Assembly: GCF_024359525.1 (NCBI RefSeq)
Contig: NZ_JAKZEU010000001.1
Location: forward strand, 372,001-436,000
Source of the DNA: Paracoccus albicereus
Lineage (GTDB): Bacteria > Pseudomonadota > Alphaproteobacteria > Rhodobacterales > Rhodobacteraceae
Direction of reading: 5' to 3'
DNA: 64,000 nt
How positions within the stretch are numbered: position 1 is the stretch's first letter; each line of letters begins with the position of its first letter. The notes beneath the pieces are model-generated. The model had not been told where the DNA came from. It ran no database searches and saw nothing but the letters and a program-made list of their open reading frames with translations. Shown in pieces: positions 57,419-64,000 of the stretch. A program made the translations under genes and the position numbers.

Positions 57419-58705
57419 TCAGTGCTTGGGCTTGTGCGGCGACCAAAGCGCCTTGTTGGTGTAGTACAGCAGTCCGGCCAACACGATCAGGAACAGGACC
57501 GACACCAGCCCGACGGACTTGCGTGCCATCATCTTCGGCTCTGCCGTCCACATCAGGAAAGCGGCGACGTCGCGTGACATCTGGTCGACCGTCGCAGGTG
57601 TGCCGTCTTCGTAGGTGACGATATCGTCCGACAACGGCGGCGGCATCGACAGCGCACCGGTCGAGAAAGCGGTGTTTTCGTAAAGCACCGACCCCGCCTG
57701 TTCGATCTCTTCACCCGTGTAGCTGGTCAGCAGCGCATGGATGTATTCTGGACCGCCAATGCCGCGGAACAGTTGCGAAATCCCGGTGCCCACCGGGCCG
57801 TGGAAGCCGGCACGCGCCTTGGCCATCAGCGACAGATCCGGGCCCATTCCGTCACCGCTGACCGTCGGGAAGGCATCGGTCGGGGCGCGCGGACGCTCTT
57901 CCTCGGTATCGGCATCGATGATGCTGAAGTTCGCCGCATAAGCGCGGACCTGATCCTCGGGCAGGCCGGGGCCGCCTTCGTCACCCAGCGTGCGCAGGGG
58001 GACATAGCGCAGTCCGTGACAGGCCGAGCAGACTTCGGTGTAGACTTGAAGACCGCGCTGCAGCTGGAACTGGTCGTAATTGCCCAGAGGACCTTCGAAG
58101 CTGAAGGTGATGTCCTCGATATGAGCGGCGCCATGGCCACCCGCAGCGTGATCTTCCTCGGCCGCGTGCTCGCCCTCGGCAGCCGCTTCGTCCTCTGGCA
58201 TTGCCTCGCCATCGGCGGGCGCCGGCTCTGTTTCCGCAGCAGGTTCTTCAGCCGAGGCATCCTCGGTCGCGGCAGGTTCCTCGGTCGCGGCGTCCGCCGC
58301 AGCGGGTTCTTCGGCCGGAGCCTCATCTGCAGGGGCAGCTGCATCAGCAGCAGGCTCAGCCGATTCAGCCGCTGGTTCCTCGGAAGAGGGCTCTGCACCC
58401 TCAGCCGCCGGTTCCTCAGTGGCCGAAGCATTCTCGGCAGGCTCGGCCGCCGCCGCGGGCTCCTCTGCAGTTTCGGCGGCGGGTTCCGCCGCCGCCGGTT
58501 CTTCGGCTGGCGCTGCTTCGGGCTCCGGCGCTGCTGCCGGTTCCGTTTCCGCAGGGGTTTCGGTCGCGGTGTCACCCGTCGCCGGCGCCTGCTGTTCAGC
58601 CTCGGGCGCCGGTTCGGTCGTGGCCGCATCCTGCGCCCAGAGCGCACCCGCGCTGCCGATCAGAAGGGCCGAGACGGCCGAGAGAGTCGTGGTTCTCAGA
58701 TTCAT
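57419..58705 (-). CDS. petC: Cytochrome c1 of the bc1 complex, with long acidic insertion
   Basis: The heme-c subunit of ubiquinol:cytochrome c reductase. It is 428 residues: a signal peptide ([24 protein letters not shown]), an Ala/Glu/Pro-rich stretch of about 170 residues (25-195), then the cytochrome c1 core with the heme motif CSACH (226-230), the axial Met in ALSMPPPL (Met354), and a C-terminal membrane helix (398-415). The acidic insertion is known from Paracoccus and makes the protein much longer than the usual 250-280 residues. It is last in the petABC order, 12 bases after petB. Confidence 0.95.
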   Translation of the reverse strand: MNLRTTTLSAVSALLIGSAGALWAQDAATTEPAPEAEQQAPATGDTATETPAETEPAAAPEPEAAPAEEPAAAEPAAETAEEPAAAAEPAENASATEEPAAEGAEPSSEEPAAESAEPAADAAAPADEAPAEEPAAADAATEEPAATEDASAEEPAAETEPAPADGEAMPEDEAAAEGEHAAEEDHAAGGHGAAHIEDITFSFEGPLGNYDQFQLQRGLQVYTEVCSACHGLRYVPLRTLGDEGGPGLPEDQVRAYAANFSIIDADTEEERPRAPTDAFPTVSGDGMGPDLSLMAKARAGFHGPVGTGISQLFRGIGGPEYIHALLTSYTGEEIEQAGSVLYENTAFSTGALSMPPPLSDDIVTYEDGTPATVDQMSRDVAAFLMWTAEPKMMARKSVGLVSVLFLIVLAGLLYYTNKALWSPHKPKH

Positions 58706-58717
58706 TGACGGCTCTCC

Positions 58718-60049
58718 TTACTCGGCCATCCGCGTGGCTTCGCCGCGGTGCCTCAGATAATCTTCCTCGATCGTTGCGGGCATCGGCTCGGGTTTCTCGA
58801 TCACGCCAAGAAGCGGCAGGATGACGAGGAAGTATCCGAACCAGTAGGCCGTCGCGGCCAGCGAAATCGCCGGGACGTAGCCCCCGAGCGCGTCCGGCGA
58901 CAGCCCGCCAGTCCACATCAGGATCATGAAGTCCGCGACGAGCAGCCAGAACCACCACTTGAACTGGGGCCGGTAGCGGCCCGAACGGACGCGGCTGGTA
59001 TCCAGCCAAGGCACCAGCGCCATGACCAGGATCGCGCCGAACATCGCGATCACCCCGAAGAACTTGGCATCGATGATGCGGAACGACAGGAAATTGACCA
59101 GCTGAACCAGCCAGACATCAGCGGTGAAAGCGCGCAGGATCGCGTAGAACGGCAGGAAGTACCATTCGGGGACGATGTGGGCGGGCGTCGCCAGCGGATT
59201 CGCCTCGATATAGTTGTCGGGGTGGCCCAGATAGTTCGGCATGAAGCCGACGATCGCGAAGAAGACGACCAGAACGACCGCGAGCGCGAAGAAGTCCTTG
59301 ATGACGAAGTACGGCCAGAACGGCAGCGTGTCCTTCTTTGCCTCTTCCTTGCTGGTGCGACGCACCTCGATCCCGGTCGGGTTGTTGTTGCCGGTGGTAT
59401 GGAACGCCCAGATATGGACGACGACCAGACCCGCGATGATGAATGGCAGCAGGTAGTGAAGGCTGAAGAAGCGGTTCAGCGTCGCGTTGTCGACGGCTGG
59501 TCCGCCCAGCAGCCATTGCTGGATCGACGGCCCGATGCCCGGAATGGCGCCGAAGAGGCCGGTGATCACGGTCGCGCCCCAGAAGGACATCTGACCCCAG
59601 GGCAGCACGTAGCCCATGAAGGCGGTGCCCATCATGCACAGATAAATCAGCATACCGACGATCCACGTCACCTCGCGCGGGGCCTTGTACGACCCGTAGT
59701 AAAGACCGCGGAAAATGTGGATGTAGACGGCCAGGAAGAACAGCGAGGCGCCGTTCGCATGCAGATAGCGCAGCATGTAGCCGCCATTCACGTTACGCAT
59801 GATGTGCTCGACGCTGGCGAAGGCCATGTCGACATGCGGCGTGTAGTGCATTGCCAGAACGATACCGGTGATGATCTGCAGCGCCAGGCAGAAAGCCAAG
59901 ACGATGCCCCAGATCCACATCCAGTTCAGGTTTTTCGGCGTCGGGATCATCAGCGTGTCGTAGATGATGCCCCCGATCGGAAGACGGCGATTAAGCCAGC
60001 GCTCGGGCGCGGTCTTCGGCTCGTAATGGTCGTGCGGGATTCCGGCCAT
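58718..60049 (-). CDS. petB: Cytochrome b of the bc1 complex
   Basis: The membrane core of the bc1 complex, holding two b hemes and the quinone sites. It is 443 residues with eight transmembrane helices. The heme ligands fall at His97 and His111 (YLHANG, YIHIFRG) and His198 and His212 (SLHYLL, VVHIWAF). The quinol-site motif [13 protein letters not shown] is present. It starts at ATG 60049, 12 bases after the Rieske stop, and is followed by petC. Confidence 0.97.
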   Translation of the reverse strand: MAGIPHDHYEPKTAPERWLNRRLPIGGIIYDTLMIPTPKNLNWMWIWGIVLAFCLALQIITGIVLAMHYTPHVDMAFASVEHIMRNVNGGYMLRYLHANGASLFFLAVYIHIFRGLYYGSYKAPREVTWIVGMLIYLCMMGTAFMGYVLPWGQMSFWGATVITGLFGAIPGIGPSIQQWLLGGPAVDNATLNRFFSLHYLLPFIIAGLVVVHIWAFHTTGNNNPTGIEVRRTSKEEAKKDTLPFWPYFVIKDFFALAVVLVVFFAIVGFMPNYLGHPDNYIEANPLATPAHIVPEWYFLPFYAILRAFTADVWLVQLVNFLSFRIIDAKFFGVIAMFGAILVMALVPWLDTSRVRSGRYRPQFKWWFWLLVADFMILMWTGGLSPDALGGYVPAISLAATAYWFGYFLVILPLLGVIEKPEPMPATIEEDYLRHRGEATRMAE

Positions 60050-60061
60050 CGGCGTCTCTCC

Positions 60062-60622
60062 TCAACCCAGCTGAATGGTGGTTTCGTCGAGGAATTCCGC
60101 GACGGGGATATGCAGGTTCTGCGGCGCCGGGCCGCGGCGGATGCGCCCCGCCGTGTCATAGTGCGAACCGTGGCAGGGGCAGAACCAGCCGCCGAAATCA
60201 CCCGCGCCGTCACCGATCGGCACGCAGCCCAGATGGGTGCAGACGCCGATCTGAACCAGCCACTCGCCGGCCTCGTCCAAGGTCCGGTTTTCGTCGGTCG
60301 CAGGCTCGCCCGGCAGGTTTGCGTTCTCGGCGCTTGGATCGATCAGTTCGGACAGATCGACGGCACGACCGGCCTCGATCTCTTCGGGGGTGCGGCGACG
60401 GACGAAGACGGGCTTGCCCAGCCATTTCACGGTCAGCTGCTGGCCGACCTCGACGCCGCTTACATCGACCTGGATCGAGGCCAGGGCCTGAACGTCGGCC
60501 GAGGGATTCATCTGGTTGACCAGGGTCCAGCCCGCAGCCCCGGCGGCGACGGCGCCTGCGCCTGCGGTGACGTAATAGAGGAAGTCCCTCCGGGTGCCTA
60601 CGTGGTCTTCTGCGTGGGACAC
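60062..60622 (-). CDS. petA: Rieske iron-sulfur protein of the bc1 complex
   Basis: Takes electrons from quinol to cytochrome c1 through a 2Fe-2S cluster. It is 186 residues from GTG 60622, which has GGAG upstream; the frame remains open above but the conserved start is [14 protein letters not shown] twin-arginine motif (TRRDFLYY, Arg11-Arg12) precedes a membrane anchor, consistent with Tat export. Cluster ligands are in CTHLGC (128-133) and CPCHGSH (148-154). It is the first gene of petA-petB-petC. Confidence 0.96.
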   Translation of the reverse strand: MSHAEDHVGTRRDFLYYVTAGAGAVAAGAAGWTLVNQMNPSADVQALASIQVDVSGVEVGQQLTVKWLGKPVFVRRRTPEEIEAGRAVDLSELIDPSAENANLPGEPATDENRTLDEAGEWLVQIGVCTHLGCVPIGDGAGDFGGWFCPCHGSHYDTAGRIRRGPAPQNLHIPVAEFLDETTIQLG

Positions 60623-60846
60623 GGGTTTTTCTCCAGTTCTCAAGCCGCGCAACCGGGCGATGCATATGGTGAGGCCGCGGAAAACCGCAGCCTGTGCGGG
60701 GGCGGTTGTAGCGGCCAATTCCGCGCCAGTCCAGCGGGTTCGGGCACGTTATCAGCGTGCTCGTCGCGATGGAGGGTGCAACCAGCCTACCTGTTGCGAT
60801 ACCGCGTCAGACCGACGGCGGTGGCACCGCTAAGCGAAGGTCCGCA

Positions 60847-61629
60847 CTAAAGCAGCCCCTGCGCGCGGAAACTCAGCTCTCGCGACTTGCCGATGATGAG
60901 ATGGTCGTGGACCGTGATGTCCATGCTGCCGGCCGCCGCTTCGATGCGGGCAGTCATCGCGATGTCCGATTGCGACGGTGTCGGGTCCCCCGATGGGTGG
61001 TTGTGGACCAGGATCAGGGCCGAGGCATTCAGTTCCAACGCGCGGCGCACGATTTCACGCGGATACACCGGCACATGATCGACGGTGCCCTGCGCCTGCG
61101 CTTCGTCGGCGATCAGCACATTCTTGCGGTCTAGATAAAGAACCCGAAATTGTTCGGTTTCCCGATGCGCCATCGCGGTATGGCAGTAGTCCAGCAGGCT
61201 GTCCCAGCTGGACAGGATCGGGCGGTTCATCACCCGCGCACGCGCCAAGCGCTGCGCGGCAGCCTCGACAATCTTGAATTCTGTCACGACAGCCTGCCCG
61301 ACCCCAGGCACGTCTGCCAGCCTCGCGGGCGTCGCCGACAGCACCCGGTTGAAGTCGCCGAAGTGATCGATGAGGCGGCGCGCCAGCGGCTTGACGTCCT
61401 GTCGCGGTATCGCCCGGAACAGAACCAGTTCCAGCAATTCGTAATCCGGCAGGGCGTCCGCGCCACCCTGCATGAAGCGGTCGCGAAGACGGGCGCGGTG
61501 GTCTGCGAGGTAGGAAGGCTGCTTGCCACGAACCGACGCTGCGGGAAGCGCGGTCGGCACGACCTCATCCTCTGCCGGTGAGAACAGCGGCATCGGTGCT
61601 TCGGCAAAACTGCGATTCGGATCACCCAT
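60847..61629 (-). CDS. radC: RadC-family protein (JAB/MPN domain)
   Basis: A 260-residue RadC-like protein. It has an N-terminal helix-hairpin-helix part (LADVPGVGQAVVTEFKIVEAA) and a C-terminal JAMM metal-binding motif HNHPSGDPTPSQSD, with QFRVLYLDRKNVL before it. The family was named for DNA repair, but the role in E. coli is disputed; it is probably a metalloprotease-like or nucleic-acid-linked enzyme. It is in a core setting between the bc1 operon and dnaJ, not in a mobile island. Confidence 0.9.
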   Translation of the reverse strand: MGDPNRSFAEAPMPLFSPAEDEVVPTALPAASVRGKQPSYLADHRARLRDRFMQGGADALPDYELLELVLFRAIPRQDVKPLARRLIDHFGDFNRVLSATPARLADVPGVGQAVVTEFKIVEAAAQRLARARVMNRPILSSWDSLLDYCHTAMAHRETEQFRVLYLDRKNVLIADEAQAQGTVDHVPVYPREIVRRALELNASALILVHNHPSGDPTPSQSDIAMTARIEAAAGSMDITVHDHLIIGKSRELSFRAQGLL

Positions 61630-61674
61630 ACGCGCGACGTTCGCACATGCAGGGTGAACAAACGGTTAACCCGC

Positions 61675-62850
61675 TCAGGCGCGGGTCATGCCGTCCCAGA
61701 AGTTCTTAACCTTGCGGAAGAAGTTGTCGGATTGGGGGCTGTTGTCCGCCTTGACCGCGTCGAATTCCCGCAAGAGTTCGCGCTGCCGCGGGGTCAGATT
61801 GACCGGCGTCTCGACGATCAGCTCGATCAGCATGTCGCCTGCCTCGCCATGCGCACCCGGCCCGTGCCGCAGGGGCGGCATCCCCTTGCCGCGCAGGCGC
61901 ATCTGGCGGCCAGACTGGCTGCCCGCCGGAACCTTCACGCGCGAGCGACCGCCATCGATGGTCGGAACCTCGACTTCACCACCCAGTGCGGCCGAGGCCA
62001 TGCTCACCGGCACCTGGCACGCCAGAATCTTGCCGTCGCGCAGGAAGATCGCGTGCTCCTGCACCTCGATGAAGATGTAGAGATCGCCCGCTGGTCCGCC
62101 ACGCAGGCCGGCCTCGCCCTCGCCAGCAAGGCGGATTCGGGTGCCGGTCTCGACACCCGCGGGAATGGTGACGGACAGTGTGCGATCCTTCTGCACCCGG
62201 CCAGCGCCGGCGCAGGAGGTGCACGGGTTCTTGACGATCTGGCCCTGGCCGCCGCAAGTCGGGCAGCTGCGCTCGACGGTAAAGAAACCCTGCTGGGCGC
62301 GCACCTTGCCCATGCCCGCACAGGTCGGACAGGTGGCAGGCTGGGTCGCGCCCTCGGCCCCGGTGCCCTCGCATTCGCTGCAGGCGATCGAGCCCGGAAC
62401 GGTGATGGATTTCTGCAGCCCGCCGAAAGCCTCTTCCAGCGTAACGCGCAGGTTGTATCGCAGATCCTGACCGCGCTGGGCGCGCGAGCGCCCGCCGCCA
62501 CCGGGGCCACGACGGCCCCCCATCATGTCGCCGAACAGATCCTCGAAAACGTCGGCAAAAGCGCTACCGAAATCGGCGTTTCCGCCGCGCGCGCCGCCAA
62601 AGCCCTGCCCGAAACCTTGCCCGCCCTCGAAGGCAGCATGGCCGAAACGATCATAGGCGGCCTTGCGCTGGTCGTCCTTGAGACAGTCATAAGCCTCGTT
62701 CACCTCCTTGAACTGGGCTTCGGACTGTTCGTTTCCGCGGTTTCGGTCGGGATGCAGCTCCTTCGCCTTCTGGCGATAGGCGCGCTTGATCTCGTCGACG
62801 GATGCACCGCGCGTGATCCCCAGAACCTCGTAATAACAGCGTTTGGCCAT
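61675..62850 (-). CDS. dnaJ: Chaperone protein DnaJ
   Basis: Hsp40 co-chaperone that delivers clients to DnaK and stimulates its ATPase. It is 391 residues: J domain with the HPD motif at 33-35 (ELHPDRNRG), a Gly/Phe-rich linker ([15 protein letters not shown]), four zinc-finger repeats of the CxxCxGxG kind ([32 protein letters not shown]), and a C-terminal client-binding domain. It lies 76 bases downstream of dnaK with an intercistronic hairpin. Confidence 0.97.
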   Translation of the reverse strand: MAKRCYYEVLGITRGASVDEIKRAYRQKAKELHPDRNRGNEQSEAQFKEVNEAYDCLKDDQRKAAYDRFGHAAFEGGQGFGQGFGGARGGNADFGSAFADVFEDLFGDMMGGRRGPGGGGRSRAQRGQDLRYNLRVTLEEAFGGLQKSITVPGSIACSECEGTGAEGATQPATCPTCAGMGKVRAQQGFFTVERSCPTCGGQGQIVKNPCTSCAGAGRVQKDRTLSVTIPAGVETGTRIRLAGEGEAGLRGGPAGDLYIFIEVQEHAIFLRDGKILACQVPVSMASAALGGEVEVPTIDGGRSRVKVPAGSQSGRQMRLRGKGMPPLRHGPGAHGEAGDMLIELIVETPVNLTPRQRELLREFDAVKADNSPQSDNFFRKVKNFWDGMTRA

Positions 62851-62876
62851 GGCGTCGTCACGTCCTGAATGAAGAA

Positions 62877-62908
62877 GGGCCGGCCCTCGGTTTCAACCGG
62901 GCCGGCCC
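62877..62908 (-). terminator. Strong hairpin between dnaK and dnaJ
   Basis: GGGCCGGCCC occurs on both sides (62877-62886 and 62899-62908) and is self-complementary, giving a 10-bp stem with an inner GGTT/AACC pairing. On the minus strand it is followed by TTCTTCATT, a weak T-rich tail, so it may only partly stop transcription and lower dnaJ relative to dnaK. Confidence 0.65.
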
Positions 62909-62926
62909 AAGCGTTGCGGCCTGGGA

Positions 62927-64000
62927 TCAGCCGCGTTTCTTGTTGTCGTCGTCGAGGTCCTCGAAATCGGCGTCGACGATGTCGTCGTCCACATCGCGCG
63001 GGCTGTCTTCGTCGGACTCACCGGCCTCACCCTCGGATTGCTGCGACTTGTAGATCGCTTCGCCGAGCTTCATCGAGGCTTCCATCACGTTCTGAATGCC
63101 CGACTTGATCTTGCCGGAATCCTCGGATTTCAGCGCCTCTTCCAGCGCCCCGATCGAGAGTTCGATCGCCTCGACGGTCGAGCCGTCGACCTTGTCACCG
63201 TGCTCTTCCAGCGACTTGCGGGTCGAATGAATCAGGCTTTCCGCCTGGTTCTTGGCCTCGACCAGCTCGCGGCGACCCTTGTCAGCCTCGGCATTGTCCT
63301 CGGCGTCCTTGACCATCTGTTCAATGTCCTCATCGGACAGACCGCCCGACGCCTGGATGGTGATCTTCTGTTCCTTGCCGGTTCCCTTGTCGCGGGCACT
63401 GACCGAAACGATGCCGTTGGCGTCGATGTCGAACGTCACCTCGATCTGGGGCATGCCGCGCGGTGCGGGTGGGATGTCCTCCAGATTGAACTGGCCCAGC
63501 ATCTTGTTGTCCGCAGCCATCTCGCGCTCGCCCTGGAAGACACGGATCGTCACCGCGTTCTGGTTGTCTTCGGCGGTCGAGAAGATCTGGCTCTTCTTGG
63601 TCGGGATCGTGGTGTTGCGATCGATCAGGCGAGTGAACACGCCACCCAGCGTCTCGATGCCCAGGGACAGCGGGGTCACGTCCAGCAGCACGACGTCCTT
63701 GACGTCACCCTGCAGAACACCGCCCTGAACCGCAGCGCCAAGTGCCACGACCTCGTCGGGGTTGACGCCCTTATGCGGCTCCTTGCCGAAGAACTTGGTC
63801 ACTTCCTCGACCACCATCGGCATCCGTGTCTGACCGCCGACGAGGATCACCTCGTCGATGTCGTCCTTCTTGACGCCGGCGTCCTTCATCGCGTCCTGAC
63901 AGGGCTTCAGCGTGCGCTTGACCAGCTCACCCACCAGCGATTCCAGCTTCGCGCGGGTCAGCTTCATGACCATGTGCAGCGGCGTGCCGGTGTCCTTGTC
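62927..64000 (-). CDS. dnaK: Chaperone protein DnaK (partial, N-terminal part off window)
   Basis: Hsp70 chaperone. About 357 residues of the C-terminal half are in the window, running off the right edge (frame continues through [22 protein letters not shown]). Visible are the end of the ATPase domain ([29 protein letters not shown]), the substrate-binding domain ([41 protein letters not shown]) and the helical lid with an acidic tail ending [10 protein letters not shown]. It precedes dnaJ on the same strand. Confidence 0.97.
   Translation of the reverse strand, partial: DKDTGTPLHMVMKLTRAKLESLVGELVKRTLKPCQDAMKDAGVKKDDIDEVILVGGQTRMPMVVEEVTKFFGKEPHKGVNPDEVVALGAAVQGGVLQGDVKDVVLLDVTPLSLGIETLGGVFTRLIDRNTTIPTKKSQIFSTAEDNQNAVTIRVFQGEREMAADNKMLGQFNLEDIPPAPRGMPQIEVTFDIDANGIVSVSARDKGTGKEQKITIQASGGLSDEDIEQMVKDAEDNAEADKGRRELVEAKNQAESLIHSTRKSLEEHGDKVDGSTVEAIELSIGALEEALKSEDSGKIKSGIQNVMEASMKLGEAIYKSQQSEGEAGESDEDSPRDVDDDIVDADFEDLDDDNKKRG

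Overview
The window looks like chromosomal DNA of a GC-rich alphaproteobacterium of the Rhodobacteraceae/Paracoccaceae, most likely Paracoccus or a close relative. The best taxonomic marker is cytochrome c1 (57419-58705), which carries a stretch of about 170 Ala/Glu/Pro-rich residues after its signal peptide, a known trait of Paracoccus cytochrome c1. The cytochrome b heme ligands fall at His97/111/198/212, the Paracoccus/Rhodobacter numbering. A flaF-flbT flagellin locus, ligase-associated repair genes and a BrnA-type protein also fit this group. Nearly all of the window is core genome with tightly packed, often overlapping genes.

Layout. 1-5412 (minus): tamB (runs off the left edge) and tamA, for outer-membrane protein assembly. 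5506-13659: glk, a small secreted protein, a two-domain glycosyltransferase, a HAD phosphatase with an MFS transporter, lolA, a UbiH-like monooxygenase and an SDR protein. 13749-19280: amn, a HU protein, an EamA transporter, a ccdA/thioredoxin pair, and a GST divergent from a WYL regulator. 19330-25062 (plus): a four-gene repair cassette of MBL exonuclease, ATP-dependent ligase, Lhr-type helicase and PdeM phosphoesterase, with every junction overlapping by 4 bases. 25169-33784 (minus): a beta-barrel outer-membrane protein, then gyrB, lysE-like, recF, dnaN and dnaA, preceded by rpsT. 33937-38066: echA-like, mutM, ubiE, ubiB. 38162-44020: a flagellar block (flgD and fliK on minus; flgJ-like, flgN-like, fliC, flaF, flbT and a DUF1217 gene on plus). 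44236-47574: carB.

47530-49321 is the one clearly foreign-looking stretch: AT-richer DNA with a broken gene whose frames rejoin into a PD-(D/E)XK nuclease-like protein of about 596 residues if one base in a C4 run is removed and one in-frame TGA is read through. Next to it lie an orphan BrnA-like protein and four perfectly phased 11-bp GTGTAC repeats (50087-50130).

50227-53548 is a thiamine importer operon, thiB-thiP-thiQ, under a TPP riboswitch. 53626-57353 is mutS-aroC. 57419-60622 is the cytochrome bc1 operon petA-petB-petC. The window ends with radC, dnaJ and the 3' part of dnaK (runs off the right edge).

Themes are replication initiation and DNA repair (dnaA, dnaN, recF, gyrB, mutM, mutS, radC, ligase cassette), envelope biogenesis (tamAB, lolA), ubiquinone and bc1 respiration (ubiE, ubiB, ubiH-like, petABC), and motility. 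I found no tRNA, rRNA, CRISPR array, intact insertion sequence or prophage. The most interesting points are the coupled repair cassette, the decayed nuclease gene, and the phased repeats upstream of the BrnA-like gene.
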